Of a stretch of DNA of 64,000 bases, positions 58,144 through 64,000 are shown piece by piece. The notes below the pieces were generated by a model. That model ran no database searches, was not told the origin of the DNA, and saw nothing but the letters and a program-made list of their open reading frames with translations. The stretch's first letter is position 1; every line of letters starts with the position of its first letter. The translations under genes were made by a program, and so were the position numbers. Source of the DNA: Thermohalobaculum sp039816045 (GTDB lineage Bacteria > Pseudomonadota > Alphaproteobacteria > Rhodobacterales > Rhodobacteraceae); NCBI GenBank assembly GCA_039816045.1, contig JBCBYB010000018.1, forward strand, positions 1 to 64,000. The letters run 5' to 3'.

Positions 58144-59430
58144 ATGAACAGACTGGCGGAACTGCGTCAGGCCCTCGCCGCCAAGAAGGCAGAGGGTATG
58201 GCGCTGATCGAACAGCACGAAGCGGGCACGATGGACAAGGCTGCATATGACGCGGCCTATCCGGCGATTGAGGCGGAGGTGACGCGCCTGACCGCTGAGT
58301 TGGCATCGCAGGAGGCTCTGGCGGAGGCTCGGCGCACCATGCAGGCTACCACGTCCACGCCGGCCCTCTCGATCGGCACGGATGAACCGAACCCCGAGAC
58401 CACAGCCGGCTTTAAGGATATGGCCGAATTCGCAACCGCGGTTCGGTTTGCATGCAATCCGCATGGACAGGTCGTTGACAATCGGCTGAGCACTTTGGCA
58501 GCTACGCCGCAAGCGCCCCATCAGGGCGGCGGGTCGGCTGGCGAGGGTTATCTCTTGCCCCCTGAGTACCGTGATCAGCTTTGGGAGCTGATGCTTGAGG
58601 AAGACACATTCATTCAGCGAACAGACTATGAGCCCACGGACAAACGCGAGGTGAAGCACCCGGTGGACGAAAGCACACCTTGGGGCACCTCGGGCATCCA
58701 AGCTTACTGGCAGTCCGAGGGCGTTAAGATGAATGCGTCCCGACAATCGACCGATGGGCGCAGCCTGCCCCTCAATGAAATCTATGTGCTCGTCGAGGCC
58801 ACGGAAGAATTGCTGGAGGATGCGCCGCGCATGGCGAGCCGCCTCGGTGCGAAGTCTGCGCAGCGCATCAATTGGAAGATCGATGAGGGCGCACACTTCG
58901 GGAACGGTGCGGGCCGGCCGCAAGGTTGGTTCGCGTCAAAGGCGCTTGTGGAAGTCGCCAAGGAAAGTGGACAGGCCGCGGGCACGCTCACGGTGGCCAA
59001 CCTCTCAAAGATGTATTCGCGCTTTATCCGTGTGCCCGGCGATACACCGCTCTGGATTGCGAATTCGGCCATCCTTCCGCAGCTGATCGGGCTGACCATC
59101 GGCAATCAGCCGGTTTGGGTGCCAGGCGGCTCGATCAACGGCGCGCCCGATGGGACCATCTTCGGAGCTCCGGTGATGTTCACGGAGCACGCCAAGGCGC
59201 TCGGAGCGAAGGGCGATATCTCGCTTGTGTCGCCGCGTGGCTATCATGCGCTCCGCCGGTCAAGCGGCCCACAGTTCGCCGTTTCGATGCACCTGCTGTT
59301 TGACTACAACATGCGAGCATTCCGTTGGGTCTTCCGCATGGGCGGTCAGCCGCATTTGTCGAAGCCGGTCAGCCCGCAGAATGGTTCGGATACCAAGTCT
59401 CACTTCGTCACGCTTGGCGCGCGGACCTAA
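58144..59430 (+). CDS. Major capsid protein, HK97 fold
   Basis: 428-aa capsid precursor. Residues 1-70 are a helical scaffold-like delta domain (LAELRQALAAKKAEGMALIE, MDKAAYDAAYPAIEAEVTRL), likely removed by the S49 protease. The mature part has the E-loop and P-domain features of HK97 capsids: YLLPPEYRDQLWELMLEEDT, LNEIYVLVEATEELLEDAPR, INWKIDEGAHFGNGAGRPQG and the A-domain end (LLFDYNMRAFRWVFRMGGQP). No Lys-Asn crosslink can be judged by eye. Confidence 0.93.
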   Translation: MNRLAELRQALAAKKAEGMALIEQHEAGTMDKAAYDAAYPAIEAEVTRLTAELASQEALAEARRTMQATTSTPALSIGTDEPNPETTAGFKDMAEFATAVRFACNPHGQVVDNRLSTLAATPQAPHQGGGSAGEGYLLPPEYRDQLWELMLEEDTFIQRTDYEPTDKREVKHPVDESTPWGTSGIQAYWQSEGVKMNASRQSTDGRSLPLNEIYVLVEATEELLEDAPRMASRLGAKSAQRINWKIDEGAHFGNGAGRPQGWFASKALVEVAKESGQAAGTLTVANLSKMYSRFIRVPGDTPLWIANSAILPQLIGLTIGNQPVWVPGGSINGAPDGTIFGAPVMFTEHAKALGAKGDISLVSPRGYHALRRSSGPQFAVSMHLLFDYNMRAFRWVFRMGGQPHLSKPVSPQNGSDTKSHFVTLGART

Positions 59431-59529
59431 GCGCAAAACATCGCCCCATCAATAGTGGATTTAGATCCGGCGGGCGGTGCCTGCCGGATGCTTCCTGAAT
59501 GTCCTTCCTGAACACCCTGGAGACACAGC

Positions 59530-59976
59530 ATGCAATCGCTTCTCGCTTCCGACCGCGCCGCGGTCGTGGGGGTAATCAACCCCGATCTGAACGCCGCCGG
59601 TACGGTCACAACCGCTTGGATAGAGGCCGGGCTGTTCAATTCCTTCCTGGCTGTGGTGATGGCCGGCACACTCGGCGCCAGCGCCACGCTTGATGCCAAG
59701 ATCGAGCAGGCAACCGACGCCGCCGGCACCGACGCAAAAGATGTGGAAGACAAGGCAATCACACAGCTGACCAAGGCCGGCGGTGATGATGACGCTCAAG
59801 CGATCATCAATATCGCTCCGGACGATCTCGATCTAATCAACAACTTCGGGTTCTTCCGTGTCAGCATGACCGTGGCCACTGCCAGCTCGGATAGCGCGGT
59901 CACTGTGCTTGGCCTGGAGCCCCGTTATGGCCCGGCCTCCGCAAACGATCTGGCCACTGTCGCAGAGATCGTCTGA
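59530..59976 (+). CDS. Phage structural protein, unknown (head region)
   Basis: 148-aa protein (MQSLLASDRAAVVGVINPDL, FNSFLAVVMAGTLGASATLD, DLINNFGFFRVSMTVATASS). It is beta-rich and lies between the capsid gene and the connector gene, the place of decoration or head-associated proteins in related phages and GTAs. The preceding 99-bp gap carries a hairpin (TCCGGCGGGC with GCCTGCCGGA) without a T-run. Confidence 0.65.
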   Translation: MQSLLASDRAAVVGVINPDLNAAGTVTTAWIEAGLFNSFLAVVMAGTLGASATLDAKIEQATDAAGTDAKDVEDKAITQLTKAGGDDDAQAIINIAPDDLDLINNFGFFRVSMTVATASSDSAVTVLGLEPRYGPASANDLATVAEIV

Positions 59977-59985
59977 GGCCCAGCC

Positions 59986-60558
59986 ATGACCATCTCAGTT
60001 CTCAGCACGCCCGCACCGGGTGGCGAGCCTTTGACGCTTGATGAGGCAAAGGACCACGTCGCGTTTCGAGGGACCGATAAGGATGCGCTTCTGACGACGC
60101 TTATTGGTGAGGCGCGTGCTGAGGCTGAGGCGATCATAAATCAGCATCTTATCACTCGGAGAGTGCGGCTGACGCTCGATCGGTTCCCAGCGAATATCGT
60201 TCTGCCGGTCTGGCCGGTGCGGGCTGTCCACCAAGTGGCTTACGATGATCGTGACGGTGTTGAGCAGGTTCTAGACGCCAGCGCTTGGAAACTGCGGACC
60301 AGCCGGCGGCCCTATGAGATCTGGCCCGCCTATGGCCAGAGCTGGCCAAGCACGCGCGGCGATATTGATGATGTCCGGATTGATATCGATGTGGGCTATT
60401 CGACGCCGGGGGAAATGTCTGCGGCGATCAAGACGGCAATCAAGCTAATCCTTGGGACGCGCTATGCACACCGCGAAGACGTGGTTGTCGGCACGGTTGC
60501 GGCTGAACTGCCGTCCAGCGCCTCCCGTCTCCTAATGCCGCACAAGTTCTGGACCTGA
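59986..60558 (+). CDS. Head-tail connector (gp6-like)
   Basis: 190-aa protein. The N-terminal helix pair EPLTLDEAKDHVAFRGTDKD, ALLTTLIGEARAEAEAIINQ and HLITRRVRLTLDRFP is typical of HK97 gp6-like adaptors. The beta part (VDVGYSTPGEMSAAIKTAIK read here as IDIDVGYSTPGEMSAAIKTA) and the C-terminal helix complete it. It forms the ring under the portal. It ends one base before the head-closure gene. Confidence 0.9.
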   Translation: MTISVLSTPAPGGEPLTLDEAKDHVAFRGTDKDALLTTLIGEARAEAEAIINQHLITRRVRLTLDRFPANIVLPVWPVRAVHQVAYDDRDGVEQVLDASAWKLRTSRRPYEIWPAYGQSWPSTRGDIDDVRIDIDVGYSTPGEMSAAIKTAIKLILGTRYAHREDVVVGTVAAELPSSASRLLMPHKFWT

Positions 60559-60559
60559 T

Positions 60560-60898
60560 ATGCGCGCGGGAAAGCTGAACACACGCTGCGACTTTGATCG
60601 GTCGGTGAAGATCCCCAACGGTGGCGGTGGGGAGGATCTTGATTGGACTTTTCAGTTTTGGGTGTGGGGTGCGTTGGTCATGCCGTCACTAAGGGCGCAG
60701 CAAGAAGCAATTGCTGCGGGAGCAAAGCAGTCGGTGACAGTGGCCACGATAACTGTGCCGGAGGACAGCGGCACCACGGCGCTGATCGATGCGACCTGGC
60801 GCGTCACAGCAGAGGGGCGGGTGTGGAACATCTTGGAGGTTCGCCCGCCAATTGATCGATTTATTCGCATGTCGGTTGAGACTGGCAGCGCAATCTGA
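60560..60898 (+). CDS. Head closure protein (phage head-tail adaptor)
   Basis: 112-aa beta-barrel protein starting MRAGKLNTRCDFDRSVKIPN. It shows the head-tail adaptor pattern: WTFQFWVWGALVMPSLRAQQ, EAIAAGAKQSVTVATITVP, and WRVTAEGRVWNILEVRPPID. It would stop the head opening after packaging and join the tail. It lies between gp6-like and gp10-like genes, as in HK97 and GTA clusters. Confidence 0.88.
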   Translation: MRAGKLNTRCDFDRSVKIPNGGGGEDLDWTFQFWVWGALVMPSLRAQQEAIAAGAKQSVTVATITVPEDSGTTALIDATWRVTAEGRVWNILEVRPPIDRFIRMSVETGSAI

Positions 60899-60908
60899 GG
60901 TCTGAGAT

Positions 60909-61319
60909 ATGGCAAGCAAAATGGTGGGCGTGCGCGAGTATCGCACCGCGCTGAAAGATGCGCCTGAAGATCTGCAGCGCGAAGTTTTCGGCGCGATCAA
61001 GCAGACTGTTGATGGCGTGCATGGCCGCGGCAAGGCAAACCTTGCGGCGATGACAGACGAGCAGTCTGGCACCTTGCGGCGGCTCTATCGAAAGACCACG
61101 TCGCGGCGCAGTCTTTCAGGCCGCGTTGGGTACCTGTCCGACGCCGCGCGGTTCGACGTTTTTTATGCGCGGTTCATCCATGACGGGACTATCCACATGC
61201 CCGCCCGGCCGTTTCACGGCAACGCGATCGAGGCGGAGCAAGAGCTTGATCAAGCCCGGATGGTCAAGGCGCGCGACAACCTCTTGGCTGCGCTCGGCGG
61301 TCGGGGTGCGCGTCGGTGA
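60909..61319 (+). CDS. HK97 gp10-like tail-joining protein
   Basis: 136-aa protein (EYRTALKDAPEDLQREVFGA, LSGRVGYLSDAARFDVFYAR, FIHDGTIHMPARPFHGNAIE). The stretch with F-HDGT-MPARPF is the usual C-terminal mark of HK97-gp10 proteins. It overlaps the next gene by 4 bp. Confidence 0.85.
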   Translation: MASKMVGVREYRTALKDAPEDLQREVFGAIKQTVDGVHGRGKANLAAMTDEQSGTLRRLYRKTTSRRSLSGRVGYLSDAARFDVFYARFIHDGTIHMPARPFHGNAIEAEQELDQARMVKARDNLLAALGGRGARR

Positions 61320-61738
61320 CCGCTTCGCAGGCATGGCCATTGCAGCAAGCGCTTTATGCGCGGTTGTCTGTACTGCTGGCAGGACGGGCGCCGGATGGAT
61401 CGGATGTGCCGGTCTATGACCATGCGCCGCAAAACCCGCCCCAAGTGCATGCTCGCTTGGATGGGTCAAACATTGTGCCCGGACAGGTGAAGTCCCGCAA
61501 AGCGCGGCATTTCTTCACGGTGCACGTGTTTGATCGCCCCACCTCTGAGGGCTCTGTGACCCGTGGTCAGCGGGTGGTGAAAGAACTGCAGTCGACGATT
61601 GTCGGCGGCTTGGAGGGGTGGACACCGGCCGTGACGGGTGCGTCGGCGGTGCAGCACGAAAACTCGGATATCGCACCTGATCAAGATGGGCTGACGCAGC
61701 ATGCGGACAGCCGGTTTTCCATCTATATAGGAGACTGA
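61316..61738 (+). CDS. Tail terminator-like protein (DUF3168)
   Basis: 140-aa protein beginning MTASQAWPLQQALYARLSVL from a GTG. DUF3168 features: VPVYDHAPQNPPQVHARLD, then KARHFFTVHVFDRPTSEGSV and the C-terminal DGLTQHADSRFSIYIGD. This family includes lambda gpU-like tail completion proteins. It lies between the gp10-like and tail-tube genes. Confidence 0.85.
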   Translation: MTASQAWPLQQALYARLSVLLAGRAPDGSDVPVYDHAPQNPPQVHARLDGSNIVPGQVKSRKARHFFTVHVFDRPTSEGSVTRGQRVVKELQSTIVGGLEGWTPAVTGASAVQHENSDIAPDQDGLTQHADSRFSIYIGD

Positions 61739-61741
61739 CAG

Positions 61742-62149
61742 ATGGGTACGCCGCTACTTGGTGAAAACCTGCTGGCGCAGATCGAGATCTCTAGCGCGCT
61801 GACAACGATTGCGTGCCAGGGCGATTTGACACTGCAGACGGGGCGCACGCTGGAAATCAGCCGCACGAAGAACTGTAACCACCCTTTCTATCGAAATGCC
61901 GGTTACACGGCATCATTCACGATCGAGCTTGAAGTGCCGATGCATGCCACCCATACGGCGCTGCGGAATGCGGATCAGGCGCAGGCTCCTGTAAACATCG
62001 CGCTGGTTTCCGCCATTACAGGCGCGCCCACTTGGACCGGGCCAGGCTATGTTGTCTTGCAACAGCTTACATTCCCAACGGAAGGCCCTGCGACTTGGGA
62101 GGTCGGCTTTGCTTGGGTTGACGATCCGACCTATGCGCTGGTGGCGTAA
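61742..62149 (+). CDS. Major tail (tube) protein
   Basis: 135-aa protein of the short tail-tube type seen in GTAs (MGTPLLGENLLAQIEISSAL, LTLQTGRTLEISRTKNCNHP, YTASFTIELEVPMHATHTAL, FPTEGPATWEVGFAWVDDPT). It would polymerise into the tail tube. It is followed five bases later by the tail chaperone gene. Confidence 0.85.
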   Translation: MGTPLLGENLLAQIEISSALTTIACQGDLTLQTGRTLEISRTKNCNHPFYRNAGYTASFTIELEVPMHATHTALRNADQAQAPVNIALVSAITGAPTWTGPGYVVLQQLTFPTEGPATWEVGFAWVDDPTYALVA

Positions 62150-62154
62150 CCCGG

Positions 62155-62631
62155 ATGGCTGACGTTATGATGCAGATGGCGGGCGGGGACTGGCGTCTCC
62201 GTCCGACCTTTCGCGCGATGCGGGAGATCGAGGCGCGCACGCAAAGCTCTTGCGCGACGCTGTTGCAGCTGCTGTCCAGAATGGAATTGCATGCATCCGA
62301 GATGGCGCAGATCTGCTGTCTTGGCCTGCAGGAAGGCGGTGAAACGCAAGCTGATCCGGAGGCCGTTGGAAACCGTCTGTTTGAGGCGGGGATTACCAGT
62401 GATGCCGTTCGGACTGGTGTTGCTGAGTATTTGATTGCTCTGCTCTACGCCCCGGATGATGTGCGAAAAAAGGCCGCTGGGGAGTGGTGGAAAGAGATCG
62501 CACGGACTACCTCGCTGACCTTCTCGGTGTTGCCGACAGCCTCGGGTGGCGACCCGAAGACCTGTGGTCAGCCACTCCCCGAGAGTTCTGGGCAGTCGTC
62601 AAGGCCCGGCGTCAAACCCACGAGCATCTAA
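62155..62631 (+). CDS. Tail assembly chaperone, zero-frame product (GTA gp10-like)
   Basis: 158-aa protein. The N-terminal part (GGDWRLRPTFRAMREIEART, LLSRMELHASEMAQICCLGL, VAEYLIALLYAPDDVRKK) matches GTA gp10-type chaperones. After codon 106 the zero frame continues with low-quality sequence. The codons around 62466-62472 form A_AAA_AAG, a canonical -1 slippery site, that would join this part to the 62472-62687 frame. It thus looks like the G part of a G/GT chaperone pair. It lies between tail tube and tape measure genes, as expected. Confidence 0.85.
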   Translation: MADVMMQMAGGDWRLRPTFRAMREIEARTQSSCATLLQLLSRMELHASEMAQICCLGLQEGGETQADPEAVGNRLFEAGITSDAVRTGVAEYLIALLYAPDDVRKKAAGEWWKEIARTTSLTFSVLPTASGGDPKTCGQPLPESSGQSSRPGVKPTSI

Positions 62632-62687
62632 AGCGGCCGCGGCCGTCGCCTTCTGGCGGGGGCATGCGGTCCGGACGCAAGCGATAA
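62155..62687 (+). CDS. Tail assembly chaperone, -1 frameshift fusion (GT-like)
   Basis: Predicted 177-aa fusion: 106 zero-frame residues, then a -1 shift at 62466-62472 into DYLADLLGVADSLGWRPEDL and WSATPREFWAVVKARRQT. The second part has the LGW-P-W-TP-E pattern of the short alphaproteobacterial tail assembly chaperones that in GTA clusters are a separate overlapping gene. The first plain start in that frame, at 62484, has no ribosome site, which favours frameshifting. The ratio of the two products would set tape-measure chaperoning. Confidence 0.65.
62466..62472 (+). promoter_or_regulatory. Slippery heptamer for -1 ribosomal frameshifting
   Basis: A_AAA_AAG in the correct phase of the 62155 frame (third base of CGA, then AAA, then AAG). 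Slipping by -1 enters the frame open to 62687. No strong downstream pseudoknot is obvious by eye. Confidence 0.7.
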
Positions 62688-62690
62688 ACC

Positions 62691-64000
62691 ATGCCATTCG
62701 AACGCAGAATTGAAACGCGATACGACGCGTCAACCACCGGCTTTGACCGGGGAACGCGTCGCGTCGAGCAACAGCTTGCGCGACTGGAGCGCACGGCCGA
62801 TCGACGGCTTTCGGGCTTGGATCGCCGTTTTGAGCGGTCTGCGCGATCGGTCCAGCGCCTCAATCAAGCGTTGGTCGGGCTGGCGAGTGGCGCGGCGCTG
62901 CGCGGCTTTGATGGCGTCGTGCGCAGCGCCATCAATGAAATCGACAACATTGCCAAATCCGCTGACCGGATTGGCATCACGACGGACGCGCTGCAGGAGC
63001 TGAGAGCGGCGGCCAATCTGTCTGACGTCTCAGATCAAGCGCTTGAAAGCGGCTTGGGGCGCCTGGCGCGCACGGCGCTCGACGCGTCGCGCGGCTTGGC
63101 TGCGCCAGCGCGCGCGTTTCAAGAGCTGGGGATTGAAGTCGTTGGCGTCGACGGTGAGTTGAAATCAATCGAGCAGCTGTTGGCAGAGGTCTCGGACGGC
63201 ATCGCAGTTCTCGGGAATGAGACGCGTCAGGCCGGCTTGGCACAAGAGATCTTTGGCCGGGCCGGGCGTCAGCTGTTGCCGCTGTTGGCTGGTGGCAGCG
63301 GTGCCATTGAAGACCAGCGCCAGCGCTGGCGTGAGCTTGGGCGCACGATTGACGCTGAATTCATTCGTCAGACGGTTGATGCAAAGGACGCGTTGACGCT
63401 GATCGATGCGGCGGTGCGCGCGAACACGACAGTGGCCTTGGCCAATCTCGGACCGCTGCTTGTGCGTGTCTCGGGTTTCTTCGCTGATCTCTCCGCCGTC
63501 TTGCCCGGCAATGCCGAGGAATTCCAGAGCTTCGCCAACGCGCTGCAGGTGACCGCGTTGGCCGCCGGGACGCTGATCGGCGCGCGAGCATTGGGCGGCG
63601 TGACCCGAGCGATTGCCGCCGGATCGGCCGCGCGGGCAGAGGCGGTGGTTCAAGCGCGCGCTTTGGTCGCGACAACGCGGGCAGAGGTTGCAGCGGCTGA
63701 GCAGAGCGTTGTGAGCAAGGGGCAGGTTTTCTTTGCTCAGCAACGAAACGCGACTTCGGCGCGCGGACTTGAGCGCGCGAAGGCGAGCCTGGTTGCTGCA
63801 AATGGCCGTCTGACCGCCGCGCAGGCGCGAGCGACGGCGGCGTCAAGTGCACTGTCGGTTGCGCAAGGCAGGCTGTCGATTGCTACCCGTGCGACCACCA
63901 CGGCGGTGGGGGTGTTGCGCGGGGCGCTGGCCTTTTTTGGTGGTGTTCCCGGCCTCATTCTTACCGCTGCAGCTGCTGTCGCGTTCTTTGCCACATCGGT
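62691..64000 (+). CDS. Tail tape measure protein, 5' part (runs off the window)
   Basis: Open from ATG 62691 to the window end without a stop, at least 436 residues. It starts MPFERRIETRYDASTTGFDR. Long helical regions follow (RRVEQQLARLERTADRRLSG, LDRRFERSARSVQRLNQALV), then the TMP-like block ADRIGITTDALQELRAAANL and GRAGRQLLPLLAGGSGAIED. Ala-rich coiled coil lies near 330-400, and hydrophobic segments begin near 410 (VGVLRGALAFFGGVPGLILT). Such proteins set tail length. The gene starts three bases after the chaperone frame ends. Confidence 0.88.
   Translation, partial: MPFERRIETRYDASTTGFDRGTRRVEQQLARLERTADRRLSGLDRRFERSARSVQRLNQALVGLASGAALRGFDGVVRSAINEIDNIAKSADRIGITTDALQELRAAANLSDVSDQALESGLGRLARTALDASRGLAAPARAFQELGIEVVGVDGELKSIEQLLAEVSDGIAVLGNETRQAGLAQEIFGRAGRQLLPLLAGGSGAIEDQRQRWRELGRTIDAEFIRQTVDAKDALTLIDAAVRANTTVALANLGPLLVRVSGFFADLSAVLPGNAEEFQSFANALQVTALAAGTLIGARALGGVTRAIAAGSAARAEAVVQARALVATTRAEVAAAEQSVVSKGQVFFAQQRNATSARGLERAKASLVAANGRLTAAQARATAASSALSVAQGRLSIATRATTTAVGVLRGALAFFGGVPGLILTAAAAVAFFATS

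Noticed and set aside
57007..58923. 638-codon minus-strand open frame opposite portal, protease and capsid genes
   Set aside because: It runs antisense to three clearly recognised late genes; composition (Arg, His, Cys-rich) is that of a shadow frame.
1..64000. CRISPR array or rRNA genes
   Set aside because: No regularly spaced repeat-spacer pattern and no rRNA-like sequence was seen; the only short-spaced repeats are the phage palindromes at 51681-51770 and the RTX codon repeats.

Overview
The window is GC-rich and reads like an alphaproteobacterial chromosome, most likely of the Rhodobacterales/Rhodobacteraceae type. This is an inference from gene content and order: glyQ and glyS in one cluster with a DUF6446-like gene, a RACo-like ASKHA ferredoxin protein, a DUF6502/DUF5666 pair, PepSY/RTX-type secreted proteins, and a phage with GTA-like tail genes. 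Coding density is high, with many 1-4 bp gene overlaps. Two stretches are decayed: 1-0.94 kb (IS66 and IS5 remains) and 34.6-37.3 kb (a dying island between tRNA-Leu and tRNA-Tyr).

Layout. 0.9-4.5 kb: a two-component system next to an HtrA/DegP protease, all on the minus strand. 4.5-9.4 kb: a three-gene operon (nucleotidyltransferase-like, TauE-like exporter, D-cysteine desulfhydrase), a divergent cobA, a CbiG-annotated-family protein and a class II aldolase. 9.5-21.1 kb: the least ordinary chromosomal block. It holds a PepSY/RTX-like secreted protein with its own two-component system, a 1256-aa acidic protein (G8 domain, beta-helix, SGNH hydrolase, DUF4214), a DUF6502 regulator-like gene coupled to a DUF5666 lipoprotein, a divergent S8 protease sharing a promoter region that carries a paired 21-bp direct repeat, and an RTX protein. 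21.1-34.5 kb: housekeeping genes (acylphosphatase, thioesterase, glyS, gltS, DUF6446, VOC protein, glyQ, WYL regulator, class IV aminotransferase, alpha/alpha-toroid protein, DUF599, gamma-glutamyltransferase, esterase, FAD enzyme). 34.6-37.4 kb: tRNA-Leu, pseudogenes, tRNA-Tyr. 37.5-42.7 kb: rlmB, two look-alike candidate small RNAs around a CoA-binding protein gene, metY, and the RACo-like gene.

42.8-64 kb is the left part of a prophage that runs off the right edge. It begins with a 3' half of tRNA-Gly(CCC), the presumed attL. A leftward operon follows (integrase, excisionase-like, four small genes), then a repressor facing a Cro-like gene. The rightward early genes include a C5 cytosine methyltransferase, a sliding clamp, HNH nucleases, a GapR-like protein and replication-type proteins. 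The late HK97-type module is TerS, TerL, portal, S49 protease, capsid, connectors, tail tube, tail chaperones with a -1 frameshift site, and the start of the tape measure gene.

Most unusual signals: a textbook slippery heptamer joining two tail-chaperone frames (62466-62472); a methyltransferase gene with about 690 bp that looks coding in two frames; a cluster of GTCCGGAC-type palindromes in the phage replication region; two phage ribosome sites buried in hairpins; twin candidate small RNAs with the same exposed motif; and the secreted-protein cluster at 11.5-21.1 kb with its promoter-overlapping repeats.
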